The position numbers and the translations under genes were made by a program. 64,000 nt of DNA from Balanoglossus misakiensis. Taxonomy: Eukaryota > Hemichordata. Shown in pieces: positions 1 to 13,200 of this stretch. Each line of letters starts with the position of its first letter. The stretch's first letter is position 1. Location of the stretch: contig CM082589.2 in NCBI GenBank assembly GCA_040954595.2, positions 8,556,001 to 8,620,000 on the forward strand, in the 5' to 3' direction. The notes under the pieces were generated by a model. That model was not told where the DNA came from. It did no database searches and saw only the letters and a program-made list of their open reading frames with translations.

Positions 1-1145
1 GTAATTTAGTTACAGAATCACAAAATATTTAATATTTATGAAAATTTTAGAAGAAAAATGTACCAGAACCAAGGTATGTAATTCACTTGTGTCATGAAAC
101 AATCTAATGTGTCTACACCAGATTGTTTTTTTTTCATGATTTTTTCACTCTTGCAGGGACATATCTAAGTAGGACATATAGGCCTAACACACATAGCTTT
201 AATGCAATATAACATAGCCACTGGGTGGCCTTATCATTGTAATTATTCATGCCTGGAGCCAATATGCAGACAATGTCTGAGGTGATTAGATCCTGATTTG
301 GTTCAAAGACTATATGGACTATAGTGCATGTATGACAATTTGACTGAATATGATTGCTGATTGTTTTGTACTACACATGTACATGTACTTTCCGATATTG
401 TACTAGCCTAATACTTAAAAGATTTTCGTATCCAGTTAGCAGCGAGTCTCAATCAATTTCATTCTGCCATGATATTCTCTTATTTGTTTTTCTTCATCTA
501 TTAATCTAGCGAATTATATGCAAACTGTGTAAAATTGGGCAATATTATCTAGGCTAAGCAAGTTCAAACTCAAGGTCACCCAATCTGTGTGTTTCATTTT
601 TTTTTGGAGACAGGGTCGTAAGAAACCCACTGTCATAAATTTAGAATGTGAATTTAATTCAGTCAGTTTAATTCAGTTTTCCCATCTATGTCACCTTCTG
701 TATTTTGGACTAGACTGTATATTTGTAAATGTGACATAACAAGAAAGTTTAAGTTCAATATATTTTACAAAGCAAACAATGTCATGTAGATATACTGATA
801 TAGTTGTTTAATTTAACGTTATTACAGTGATGTCATTTGTTTAGTGTAGTCTGCATCTAATGTTACAGCTCTTTAACTTGAGAAAACTACATTTGGTATT
901 TATTTTATAAAAACTGTATTGATAAAATAATTAATAATTCTAGAGTTACTGAAAATTGTTTAATCATTGTAACATAAAAATCCCAAGTATTAAGTTTTGG
1001 GTAATATGTAATATGTAATAATTAACATTCTGTCAAAATTTTACCTCTAGCCATTTACTTGTAGAAAACCAGTTTAGCTGTACAGAATAAATTAAATTTG
1101 AGAAATATTATGCAAACTTACATGTAGAGTTGGTAATTTCTTGTC
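1..1145. other. Intergenic, no gene seen
   Basis: AT-rich sequence upstream of PRKDC with short homopolymer runs. I see no open frame, repeat or RNA gene that I can support. Confidence 0.6.
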
Positions 1146-1740
1146 ATTTTTAGGTCCCATTGGTTTTTACCTTGGGACCTTATGGGATCGGTTGCGTCTG
1201 TATGTATGGATGGATGGATGGATGTATGGATGGATGTCCGTCCACATCAAAAACTTGAAAACTGCTGCGCGTATAACCTCGATATTTGGTGTGCAGATGC
1301 AGGCTGGGCTGCAGATGGGGGTTTGTTCAAATGAAATTGTCATTGCCAAAAATATGCAAATTAGCTGGAAAAATGTGAATTTGGTCAAAACTCAGTAACT
1401 CAAGAACTACTGGTCAGATTGCTTTGCAAAGTGGTGTGTATTTACTTTATTGAGTTGTTTTAATTAGGCAGGAACTCCCTCCTGTGTTTCATATAAACAC
1501 AGCAAATTCCTGAATGATTACATAACTGGCTAAGTTTTATAGAGGCCAGCTGTTCTATTTAGTGTATGTACAGTACATATGCCATTGGCAGCTTATGGGT
1601 CAGTCAGTGTTTGCCCATTGATCTCTCTTTTTGTGTGTGTGTGTGTGTGTGTCTGTCTGTATATGGCCATGTACTCCGGTGTAGACTTTTTCTTGTGTAA
1701 TCCCTCAATGGGACCACCGTGTCCTTGACGCGATTTTTTG
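1146..1740 (+). repeat. Composite repeat family B, short copy
   Basis: Begins TTTTTAGGTCCCATTGG, forms a hairpin (GGTCCCATTGG/CTTGGGACC), continues into an ATGG-type microsatellite and then the conserved block with CATCAAAAACTTGAAAAC. The right end ATGGGACCACCGTGTCCTTG matches the right ends of the long copies near 20550 and 62930. GGTCCCATT occurs inverted at both ends. The interior of the long copies (DR1 units) is missing and a (GT)n run lies near 1633-1653. Confidence 0.6.
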
Positions 1741-1786
1741 GTATGTGTTGCAGAACTTATTTGCAGTCTGAAATCTCTTATTTTAA

Positions 1787-2618
1787 AGGGACAAAGTCAC
1801 CCTCTCCATTATAGGTTTGATACAAGACACTGTTTATGTTATTCTACATGTGGATATATATAGTGAATCAACATTCCACCACACACAACTTCCATCCCAC
1901 TTGTAGACACGAGAGTGAAAAACTCGCTGAAATAAATAATCAGTGTTTACCATTTATTCATTTTGGCAAGACTTTTACTCTCATATCCTACAAATGGGAT
2001 GGAAGTTGCGTGTGGTCGAATGTTGATTCACTATATATTCACACGAAGAATAACACAAACAGTGTCTTGTATCAAACTTTATTAAAGGCACATAAGCTGT
2101 AACTTTTGGGATAATTATCATGTTTGTTTCAAACTGTACTACCATTAGTCCATGCAGATGAAGGCAGTGAACTATACACAAGCATTATAAACCCTAAATA
2201 TGAGTGCATATGCAAGTTTTAACCAGATAAATGATAAAGCTTTGCCGCAAGCGAATATGGCGGCCACCGTGGGAAAATGCAAGAAACAATGAAAATGTTG
2301 CATTTCCGACTATGAAACTTCATAAACAAAACATGATCTCATCACTTGAGCTCATGGAAGTTAATGTACACCGCTGAGACATTATATTTTCCCTTTTCAT
2401 TGCAATATTGCACTTTTTTTAAAAATGCAGGAATTTTCATTTGTTTGGCCATTTTGTCATAAATAAGTGTTAATCTTGATATATTATCATGAAATATCAT
2501 TTAATAGACATAATTAAAAGCATATATGAGATTATTTAAAACTTTAATTCTTTTATCCAGTTGCAGCTCATGTACCTTTAATGGAAAAAGGGTAGAGAGA
2601 GAGAGAGACTTTGTCCCT
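1787..2618. mobile_element. MITE family A copy 1, interrupted
   Basis: Element starting AGGGACAAAGTC and ending GACTTTGTCCCT, flanked by TTAA on both sides. Its two halves are inverted copies of each other. It is split by a second TTAA element at 2086-2577. Removing that insertion restores the family sequence (…CAAAC..TTAATGGAAAAAGGG…). Confidence 0.75.
2086..2577. mobile_element. TTAA-flanked MITE nested in family A
   Basis: Termini AGGCACATAAGCTG and, inverted, AGGTACATGAGCTG; TTAA at 2082-2085 and 2578-2581. It lies at the conserved internal TTAA of the surrounding family A element, so the insertion site is known from other copies of that family. There is no coding capacity. It includes an ATGGCGGCCACC stretch near 2259. 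Confidence 0.75.
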
Positions 2619-2621
2619 TTA

Positions 2622-3505
2622 AGCCTACTGCTTTGACCATGAAGGACAACTTCCTGCATTTGCTCCCAAACTGCAGACCATTTTATATAATGTGACTTGA
2701 ATATTGCCATAGGTCTGTTGTCACTATCCAAATCCTGCCCTCTGCCATTGGTCCATGCACCTGAGCTGTTGAGATGGACTTTTTTTGTTTACAAGATTTC
2801 AAGCTACATTTTTTTCACCTCTGAAAACAACAGCCCTGATGATGGACCACTTTGTGGGCTCAAAACGTGAAAATTTGAAATAAAAGAAATCAATGTGCCA
2901 CCAGAAACTATTAAAGAGTGACATTTTTATTCACTGAACCCAAATTAAGTGTTTGTAAACCATTACATTTAAAGTGACATTGATTATCAATTATATATGG
3001 ACTTGTACTAATCAATCTGACAAGGCCCTTTCTTTTTAAACTTACTTAATAACCAAAATAGGGAAAAATTTATCTCCATATACAATATTGATATATTGAC
3101 CATATTGTTGACATAACAATGTAGGTTTCAATATCCAAATATTCAATTCAATGTAGGTTTCAGCGTATATGACAAGTTCACAATAACCTGCTATATTTCC
3201 ATTGTATAGGCCAATGTATTAAGTAAACTTTTCGTTTTGGTCCCGAAAATATGTTGAAAGATACATAACGTGATAAAATGTACACTAAGTTAACTACACA
3301 CGAGTTCAAAGCAAATTTATGTTTAGAACGGTCTGGACTGCAAATGAATAGTCGACTTCAGCCGTGAAGAAACAAAACAAAGTAGTTACTTTCATGTGGC
3401 GTTGAGGGCGATGTATACGTGTGGTAAGTGTCGTGGTGATCTGCCGTAAGATGCACGGCCGGGCGCACAGCGCAGCAGTTGATGGTCAACTGTGGCATGA
3501 TACCG
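2622..3505. other. Intergenic between family A copies
   Basis: AT-rich. It contains the hammerhead-like motif described separately. Otherwise no gene is seen. Confidence 0.5.
2830..2875 (+). ncRNA. Decayed hammerhead-like motif, possible Penelope-type retroelement remnant
   Basis: CTGATGA (2836-2842) is followed by a short stem with CCAC/GTGG and a TTT loop, then CAAAACGTG. This is the order of an active hammerhead core (CUGANGA, stem II, GAAAC) except that the first G of GAAAC is C. Such cores are known in the terminal repeats of Penelope-like elements and retrozymes. The changed base predicts loss of cleavage. Identification rests on pattern only. Confidence 0.3.
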
Positions 3506-3509
3506 TTCA

Positions 3510-3843
3510 AGGGACAAAGTCTCTCTCTCGCTGCCCCTTTCCCATTTATTATGTTTGATACAAGACACCGTTTATATTAATGTACATGTATAGTGAATGA
3601 ACATTCAGCCATACAGAACTTCCGTATTGCTTTTATGATATGAGACTAAAAACTCGCCCAAAATGAATATGAATTATTCTTTTTGGCGAGTTTTTTTTTT
3701 CACTCTGGTGTCTACAAACGGGATGGAAGGCGTGTGGTCGAACATTGATTCACTAATATATCCACATGTAGAATAACATAAACGGTGTCTTGTATCAGAC
3801 ATAATTAATGGGAAAAGGGCAGCGGGAGAGAGACTTTGTCCCT
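3510..3843. mobile_element. MITE family A copy 2
   Basis: Full-length copy, AGGGACAAAGTC to GACTTTGTCCCT, with arms that pair along nearly the whole length. Left flank TTCA (one mismatch) and right flank TTAA. Confidence 0.8.
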
Positions 3844-3847
3844 TTAA

Positions 3848-4593
3848 GTATTTCTGTAAAATAAAAATATTTTGAGTGAACAGATGGTGGGAACATCGAA
3901 ACAACAAAACAACATTTCCGTATATCCACTCATTGAGGTGGTTGACTGCTTTGTCAGTGTGCCCCGGCCCTCTGTCGAGTAAATCTACTCTTTCAACTGA
4001 AAATTAATTAAGGAAATTTCAAATGTCAGTATTCCAGCTATAACAGGCGCGAAAGTCGCACACGAGGAACATGTCATACATATCACATAGATCAGCGATC
4101 TTTTTTCAGCATTTAAGTTCGGTAATTATATGTCTTTGCGACTTTTACGACTTCGTAAACTAGAATCACAGAATCGAGAGTGGCTAAAATCGTAGTGACC
4201 GCAAAATATGCACAGAAAGTGAAACAAGACACGCACATCTGCAACTTTTTCTCCATGTACAACGCGTAGCCTCGCACAGTAATGCTGTAATTTGCAATTG
4301 GCGCAAAGAATGTTGATTACAGGCCTAGTCTGGAATCCGTATGTATGTTTTCGCTATGTGTGTGGAGCTTAGGGAAAAACACACGAGTCGGGATTCTAAA
4401 TAGCCGCCATGTCTCCTAACTTTGTATTGGTAGGAAACATTCATGAGTCTAGTCGGGGTGTCGGTTGAGATGTGAAGAGACGGGAACACGTATAGAGTAT
4501 AAATTTAATCGCTGACTTTATTTCAAAAAGGAACCAGCCATGAACGTACAGGACAAGGGATGTAGTCCATGCTGGACCATGCTGGACTCGTAG
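3848..4593. other. Intergenic, no gene seen
   Basis: CpG-containing but without a convincing coding frame. Short frames on the minus strand near 4441-4705 overlap a MITE and are not supported. Confidence 0.5.
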
Positions 4594-4595
4594 TA

Positions 4596-4809
4596 CTGTA
4601 AAACGGGTTATTTTCGCGACAGGAAATTTTCGCGATATCAAAAGAGGCAACTGTTACCGGTATACGAGGATTAATTTTCGCGTTCTCATATTTCACAAAC
4701 TGCATCGTTATCTATGAAAATCATTTTACGCGACCTTTTATTTTCACATTTTTTGGCTCTCGAGTATTTCGCGAAAAAATTTTAATTGCGAAAATAAACC
4801 GTTTTACAG
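4596..4809. mobile_element. TA-flanked MITE (CTGTAAAACGG)
   Basis: Terminal inverted repeats CTGTAAAACGG and CCGTTTTACAG with TA on both sides, as expected of a Tc1/mariner-type non-autonomous element. The interior is rich in TTTTCGCGA motifs. A partial copy is at about 40983-41090. Confidence 0.7.
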
Positions 4810-5022
4810 TATTGGAACCGCAGAACTAACTTTTTGGACTCCAAGTAGCTCTTTTTATATTGCGTACTTTTCAGAAGAATTACATGCTTTGATGTCACGC
4901 CGAATTTACAATGCAAACCAGACTACAATTTATAAGCTGTTAGTCTCAGCCAGCCACCAGTACGTAAAATTCTTTATGTGAGTGTGAATTGACGAAGAAC
5001 CTCTTTCCCTTTAGGCCTGTTA

Positions 5023-6169
5023 GGGACCGTTTAGTTTTTACGGCCGGGGTGGGGGTGGGGGATGGCGGCGGCGGCGGCAAAATCCAGGGGGGGGGGGTCA
5101 CTTAAATTTTGAAGTCCAAAAGGGGGGGGGGGTTCATCTGTTTTTTTTAAACGTTTAGGGGGGGATCACATACTTTTGCCACCGAACATTTGTTTTTGAG
5201 TCCACAAAATTGCAGTTTCGCGCTCTTTATTTTACAAAATGTTCTAATGTGGGAGGGGGACACCCCCTCCCACACCCACCCCTTCATTCTCCGCCACATT
5301 TCATTTTTTGCTGTTTGTCTAGTGTACCGGGGCAGAGTGCTTGCCACCCCAACCCCACCGATGATAATATTTAACAAAGAAAATACATAAAGGAGAATAA
5401 TCGTTTAAACCATTTCGCATAACTGATAGTTTCGCGCTGCATCTTCTATATATTAGAAGTTTTATAAATGATGTCATGACGTGGATGACGCCAAATCTTC
5501 TAACTTTGAGTGATGTGGCAAAAAGTAAAATTGGTCCTCCCAAACATTGAGATAATTTGCTTTTGAGTTTATAAAAATGCAACTTTGAGCTACATATTTT
5601 ACAAAATTTTCACACCCACCCCCTCCGTTCTTCGCCACATATCATTTATTCGCTGGTTTGTCTAGTGTACCAGAACAGACTTCTTCCCACCCCACCCCCG
5701 ATGCTTACTTTGAGTGGAGTGGCAAAATTAAAATTTGTCCCTCCTAACATTGAGTTAATTTGCTTTTGAGTTCATTAAAATTCAACTTTGAGCACCGTAT
5801 TTTACAAAATTGTCTTATGTGGGAGGGGGACACCCCCTCCCACGCCCACCCCCGCCACTTTTCTTGTTTTACCAATTCTAGCAACTATTGTATTGACTTG
5901 TCATTTTATTTTGTTCGTAGATTTCTTTTTCGCAACGATACACTATAATATACTTCAATTACTTTAAGAAATTTGTAATTGAGGTGTGAGGAGCCTTATT
6001 CCCTTTATTGGATACAGTGTACGGCGAATCAGGACGGCGAATGTTTTCGGCGTGGGGGGGGGGGGGTCATCATTTTGTGGTGCTGGGTGAAGAGGGGGTC
6101 GGCCTGATTTTGAAAACCGATGACACAAACTTGCCGCCCCCCCCCCAGCCGTAAAAACTGAACGGTCCC
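5023..6169. mobile_element. G-rich TIR element, TTA duplication
   Basis: Left end GGGACCGTTTAGTTTTTACGG and right end CCGTAAAAACTGAACGGTCCC are inverted copies. TTA flanks at 5020-5022 and 6170-6172 suggest a 3-bp TWA duplication as in PIF/Harbinger elements. The interior has three degenerate copies of a unit with GGGAGGGGGACACCCCC and long G and C homopolymers. A second related right end lies near 6455-6475. Confidence 0.65.
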
Positions 6170-6479
6170 TTAGGGCCTAGGCCTACATCAGTGTGAACAA
6201 AATCAGGACGACGAGGTGGCTCTTGGAAGCAAGCTTTTTCCCCTTCCACGAGTAGTTGTGTAAATTCGAAGGGTGGTCATCATATTTTTTGCCTGTCAAA
6301 GGGAGGGGGCCGGGTCATCATTTTTTTTGGTGCTGGATGGAGGGTAGCCCTGCGTACAGGTCTGTGTGTTCGCGGCGCAGGGCTAGGTTAAGGGGGGGGG
6401 GGTTGCCTGATTTTGAAAACCGATGACACAAACCTGCCTCCTCACCGTATAAAATCAACGGTCCCTAAGTAGGTTTGGA

Positions 6480-6706
6480 TGTTCATATACTACAGCGTTC
6501 CCCATGGCCTTGATTCTCGGAAAAAAATATTAACCAAGGCAGGGAAAATTCTCCTGGGGGATTGTGCGGCTTCGATCGCGATATGTACGTCCCTTTTCGT
6601 GATAGTGATGAGTGACTTGGGTGGTCCTGAATGACCTTAGTTTGACCTACAAGAACTGTTTACATTTCTCAGTTGTGACTTGCTGCTCGGCAGCGTTAGG
6701 CGAAAG
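6480..6706 (+). promoter_or_regulatory. PRKDC: Probable PRKDC promoter and 5' UTR
   Basis: Unique sequence between the last repeat end and the initiator ATG. No TATA box is obvious, consistent with a TATA-less housekeeping promoter. The transcription start cannot be placed. The boundary is inferred from the ATG and from the end of the G-rich repeats. Confidence 0.35.
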
Positions 6707-6854
6707 ATGGTCGGGCCCGAGTTACACAGCAAGTTATCAGACTTGCTGGAACTATTAGATGAAACACCGACACAGCATACGGTCGAGAAGGCATTGAATT
6801 TAACAGGAGAGATTCAGCAGATATGCTTCAGAGCGTCTGCCGAAAACGAGCTTG
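6707..6854 (+). CDS. PRKDC: PRKDC exon 1 (initiator exon)
   Basis: Codons 1-49 plus one base, ending CTT G|gtaagt. ATG at 6707 is the first in-frame ATG; the frame is open only a few codons upstream. The N-terminus is divergent and short compared with human, as is usual for this end of the protein, so the start is likely but not certain. Confidence 0.75.
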
Positions 6855-9800
6855 GTAAGTCATGGCGTTGGCGTGGGTGGGCGTGCACGTTTTCTTGTCA
6901 TTCAGTGCAAGGACAGGTGGTAATTATGTAAACTTTTGACTGAAAGTAGGCAAGTTGGCAACTGCGACAAGACTATAATGCAAAATAACGTAATCCAAAT
7001 GAGTTTATCTGCTCCAAACGTGCGTTTGTCTAAGGTTTGTAACCACAGCAACGTGGGGGTTGAGTTGTACAATTCAACCTCCACGTGACGGGGGCGTGTC
7101 TCTTCTTCCAATCACGGTCACTCTCAGCATGGAGGTACTAAGAGACCCTCTCTCTAGTACCTCCGTGCTCTCAGCTGTGATTTTTGTAGCGGGTGCTGCG
7201 ATGTTGACTGGTGTTAGGTAGTGCTACGAATCCCACTAGCAGCACCCGCTACAATAACTGCAGCTAGGTCACTCCATTCAGTTGAATCTGTATTCTAGAG
7301 AACTGTTCTGTGCAAAGACAAATATGAGTAACCGATGCAGTGCATGGCACATTCCATAGCCTTGTTGCCACGTGTAGAATTTCAAGCTTTATTAAATGCC
7401 ATTAAGAGAACACTGTCAACAGTTTTTTGATTTTTTATAGAGCTGTTCAGATATTTTCAACATAGGAAAACTATAGCATTAGGGGTGCGAGAAAAGTGCT
7501 GACTCGCCATTTTACACAAAATTTTAGAAGGGTATTTTATTTTGGGTATACGTACCATCAAACCTATATTTTGCTGTGGTCCAATGACAAGTAATGTCAT
7601 CTCTGACCAAATAACATAACTTATTTTTGCTTTTGCAGCTTACAACTGTTCAGTTCTATTTAACAAAGAAACTGGGATTTTGGTATTTTTGAAGAAAGTA
7701 GTCATGGTAGAACAGGTAAGTTTACATTTTGTTCAGCGATTATAACTTGCACCCTTCAAAGCTATACTTTATGAATCGATATGGAGCATTATAATGTAAC
7801 AGCTCATTTTTTATTGTTGGTAAATGTTTATTTGTAAATTTTAACAGCCATTGCTTGTGGACTCCAAGTCTGCTCTGAGCATACATGTATGCATGTAGCA
7901 TTCCCTACATATATTCAAATTGGGATTATGTATAGGGAATACCTATATGGCATACATGTACATTCAAAACACACCATGGTCATCTAGTAAAAAGAAGAGC
8001 AAATTTGTTAATGATCTCTAGCATTTAGTTGTTATTGTGAGAATCAAAGATGTTAAAGTGCTTTCTCATTGCATGTCTTATGACAAAATATGTCAGTTGT
8101 ACAAAAAGTAAAAAAAAAAAAGTACCAGGTATATATTATTATTAAACATTTCATTGGCTGTGTATAGATAGAGATACTTAACATTACTCAAACCATCACT
8201 TGTATGGGAACCCTTATTTACATGCATAATGTAACATACTCAGGGGTTAAAAAATATGGCAGTCCGAGGACACAGACTAGTGAAAATTCTGGACCAGGGA
8301 TGTCTTTCTATGACAAGCCCTCGGTCTATCAGAGCTTGCGTACTCGCCAATTCCACAAAGGCAACCAAATTCTATCTGGCTAAAAAATGTATCATTTGGC
8401 AAAACCATATTGTTTTCCCAGTTTCTGGGTACGGTGACTTTTTTTCTCTGTTGTCAAACTCTACCTGAAATATTCATTTCTGTTTTCCACAGTATTTGTC
8501 ATTCAAAGAAAGAACGCTAGAGTTCCTTGAAGCTTTTCTGTTCAGAGCCGACAAAAGGGTGGTGACTTACGCCATTGACATCAAAGATGTCTGTTTGTCA
8601 CTTTTCATCCGAGATAAAAGTGCCAAAGTTAAGAATAAAACCTTCCCTGTCCTCATTAAGGTAAGCAATCTCATATCAATTGGGTTAACCATTTTTCTGG
8701 TCAGCCATCAGCTGTAAATTTGGGTAATTTTTCTATATTTTAATTTTTTGTGTTACTGCCGTTAGCATGTTATTCTTTGAATCCCCAATTCACGGTGAAA
8801 TGGCCAGTGCTGAGCTTATCAACCTGACCTATATCATATGTGTATACAATCAGCATTGTTATTGTTGAAAACCCAATTCAGGTGTTACGCACCTCAAAAT
8901 CAAACATCGTCTGATCATGTTGAAATTAATACTGATAATACTATGTCTTTTAAATATTTAATCTATGGAATAAAAATGAGGGGTCAACCAGCTGGATTTT
9001 TGGGGAAGCGCCCTCTATCTCGCACCGCCAGTGTTTGTAGATCTTTGTAAAACGACTTCATAAATACAGTTGCAGTTGATTCACAGAGCAAAAACAATGA
9101 AAAACGATAGACAAATGTTATTGCTATTGCCCTTTAATAATGAATAAACAGTTTAACTCCATTTTAAATTTCCCCCCATTTTCAAAAGCTGGTCTACTAA
9201 AAAGAGAACAGAAAACATTTTATTCAAGAAAAATCTTGTTCATGTCTTCGTCTTCATACACCAGGTGCTTGAATTGACATCAGGAACTCCGGTGGGCACA
9301 GAAATGGGAGTTGACAAACTGATTGAGAGATATTTCTCACAGTTGTTGCAACCATCTAAGATACCAGCAACAGGTGGGTTAATCATTTTGGGCGAATTTT
9401 TACTCTCAAATAATACAAGCAGGGTGTGGTTGAATGTTCTTCACTACATATACACATGTACATTTACCGGTACATATCGATGTCCTGCATCAAACATAAT
9501 TAATGGAAAAAGGGCAGCGAGAGAGAGACTTTGTCCCTTTAACCCCAAGTCCAAGTACATAAGTGACTACATACTTAAAAATAATGTGTATTGAATAAGA
9601 TCATATTCCAATATGGTTTCGCCCCAAAGTTTTGGTAAATTCTCTGTAGTGGGAACTAGGGGTGAAAGGGTTAAGAAAATATATACTTAGGTTGATTAGA
9701 ACTTGAATGATTGCCAGAAAACTGGAAAGTCTGAATGTACATGTATGCTGTAGCTTTATTTGTCAAAACAGATAACACATTGCAAGCTGTTGTCCATAAC

Positions 9801-10246
9801 GATAATAATAATGATAATTTTTGGCGTTTTGAAAGTCAAGTAACATGCAACACAAGAACTAATGGAGATGTAAGATGTATAATAATAAGGTTATTACAAA
9901 AATACCGCAAAGTATGCACTCGGACATTAGCCCAGCGCATCGCCCTCTGCTAAGCGTCGGGCGATACCGGGTGCTTATGTCCTCGTGCGGTATTTTCGTA
10001 ATAACCTCATAATATTGTCAAATATATTGATGGTGTGAAACTGGCACATGTACTTTCAAACATTAATTTAAACAAATTGCATGTTCATTCTTTCAGTGAA
10101 AAGAGGTATTTATCACATCCTGGGAGTGTTTGCTGATTACTACCCAGAGTGTATGACACAACACTCAGAGAGACTGATTAAAGTCTACATGAAAACACTC
10201 AAAGATCAGGTACAGTGTGTGTGTGTGTGTGTTTGTGTGATAGAAC

Positions 10247-10284
<38 letters not shown>

Positions 10285-13200
10285 AAACACGAGATAATGA
10301 CTTTGTGCAGGCCATGCTACAACATTGTGGTACAGGCCAGCACCTTGTTGTTACACTTTTTGTTTTAAGAAATAACAACCATTCTTACAATTGTATATAA
10401 CTTTTTCTTGTGTTACATTGAATATTAATTTTTTTGACAACACAGATGGAGTCCAAAACCAAGCAATCAGAATTCCCTGTCATAGCTGGATGTCTCTTGG
10501 GATTAACTCATTTGTTGACTCATTTCACACAGTCAGTGGAGGAAGGTAAAGTCTATCATTGTGCCTACATGTATCTATGTGTTACGTGTAGCATTTTCTC
10601 TTTGAAAATGACTTAGAATAATAATATACATTGTCTGAGTTTAAGAAAATGCAAAGACAGTAATGTTTACTCAAGAATCTTTCTTCACATCTACTGCCAA
10701 ACTACCGTATAAGTAGAAAATGATTTGTTTCTTGACAATATGCACTTTTTTCCTGCTTGAATAGATTCCCCCTATGCATGGGATATTTTCCGTTATTCTC
10801 GTATGGTCATATTCAAGCTTGATTGTACCCGGTTTGAAGTCCCCAAAGCAGGACTGTGGCTACTTGCTAAACATGCACCACAATTCAACAAGTATCTACT
10901 TGATGATAATGAGGTAAGGGTATCCTGTCTTTATGGGTTGGAGTTGGATCTGTGTTGGTGTACATGGTGAGAATTTGAGAAGTTTGTTTATCTCAAAATA
11001 GAGCGCGGTGACCACACGATTTTATTTGACCAATGAATTTATAATACTTGAGTGAGCAATGTGTAAAATTTCATGAAAATGACAATAGTAGAAGTTTGTT
11101 TTCTAGCAATTATCAATGCAATGATATAGGAAAAAGAAACACGTGCACTGGATTTCAGTTTATGTTCTGCGCGTACAGTGCCATGTTCTAATTGTGTTGA
11201 TGTGAACTTACTTGATTAATTGCAAAGGAAATAACATTAAAATTCTGGCTATTTTCAATCATCTGATGTGAAAGACAGTTTTCCAAATCTACTAAATGAT
11301 TTTTTCCCTTTTTTTGGGGTCTTCATAACTAGGAAATGTATGAGAAACTATTTAAATGGTGTCAACATCACAATCGAGAGATGAAGACGGCAGGTTATGC
11401 TGCAATGGAAGCATTCCTCAAACAAGTCTCCTTCATGCTGGTAGAAACAAGCAAAACAGAGACCAGTCGGAAAAAAGCCATTTTCCAGGTACAGATTCTG
11501 TGCAATTTTCTCTCATACGTACAATTTGGAAGTATGTAGTGCTTGTGTAGTTGTCGAGAGAATTGCATTATATAGAGTGGTAGCTGTCCATGCGTCCATG
11601 TTTGCATACATGCGTAGAGTCCCATTGACCAGTTTTGCAGCATACTATTCTTCCAAATATTAAAAGGACAAAGTCTCTCTCTCGCTGCCCCTTTTCCTTT
11701 AATTATGTTTGATACAAGACACCGTTTATGTTAATGTACATGTGGATATATAGTGAATCAACGTTCGACCATAGACACCTTCCATCCTGCTTGTAGACAT
11801 GAGAGTGAATAAACTAACCTAACTGAATAATCAGTCTCTACCAGTTATTCATTTTGGTTTAGTTTTTACACACAAGCGGGATGGAACTGTGTGTGGTTGA
11901 ATGTTCCTTCACTACATAAACACATGTACATTAACATAAATGGTGTCTTATATTGAATGTGTTTAACGGAAAAAAGGGCAGCCAGAGGGAGACTTTGTCC
12001 CTTTAACCCCCAGGTAATAAATTGCCAATATGAATGGTCTTGGTATTTTTACTTTGGCAGAGTTTTGTGAAGAAATTCCGTGACATCATTGATGACACAA
12101 ACAGTAGCCCCAAGGAGCTGTCAATAGCAATCAAAGGATATGGCTTGTTTGCTTATGTGAGTACTGCATCAAAATTGCACTAATTTTTTGCAGATGAGCT
12201 GACACTAGAATTAGTACTTGAGATTTATGGATTAACACTGTAAAATGATGTAGAATACCAGGTTCACACAGGGTAAAATATGAGACACTATTTGCCTAAG
12301 GTAAACACAGAGCATTATTCCTTTGAGTCGCCTTATGTCCACAAATACAAAGTTTAAGCATAAACCGTGATGCTGGGTTGCGGCATAGACCCTAGAGAAA
12401 GAAAGGACGCGCAACTGCGGCAAAGATCAATGGGTTTGGGGATTATCGGTATGACGATGTTCTTTTGCATATAATTAACACCTAGGACGGTGGCACGCGT
12501 GAATCTCCACTTTGGCACGCGTCGATGTCATTAGCATATCATTAACATATCACCAAAAAAATAAACGCAACTCTGTGATACGCGACAGTAACCAAAACTG
12601 GCACTCCTATATTTCAGCAGTCACTGTGTTTTTTTTCTAAAATTCAAAAAGTATTACGTTTTCTGTGCTATTTATTATGGTTTGGTGTTCGTCTGTCGGT
12701 TGAACGGTCATTTCTAGTGCCACAGGCTTCATTTAAAAATTGTAAACAAATCATCCATGTTTTTTGCATGTCCGACTGGGCACTCATACTTCTTGGTAAT
12801 GCTGACACTTTTCGTAATAATTTTATGTTTGCGTGAAGCATTGAAACAAAAATTGTGGTTTAGGGGCATTTTATTTCGCAGTGCGTGAACAATAAAACAG
12901 ATTTCACGAAAACAATTTGTAAACAAACTTTGTGGATTTTCACGTGTGCGCTATGGCCGCCATCTTGGTTTCTCATGGTGGACGACGACAGGAAGCCCTA
13001 GGTACGGTTAGCTCACAGCCTTGTCAAATACCGGGACTGTTAGACAAAAGATGCTTGTTTTGGACGCTGTCAGACTCAGAAGTGTCAAATTCGTGTTTAA
13101 CTTGTCCAGATGTGTTCCATAAATGATTGCTGCAGTTCAACCACGTTGCAGTTTTCTCGTCTTTTCTCGCAAAACGCGTAAGTTTATACATAGTTTATTT

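Larger units (their letters stand above)
6855..7638 (+). other. PRKDC intron 1
   Basis: Holds a 40-bp mini inverted repeat at 7128-7167 and a separate 16-bp perfect hairpin at 7184-7254. The rest shows nothing I can name. Confidence 0.6.

Noticed and set aside
12932-13126. Frame with ATGGCCGCCATCTTGG as an initiator exon
   Set aside because: It lies in the loop of foldback family L and has no recognisable protein similarity; kept only as part of the repeat.
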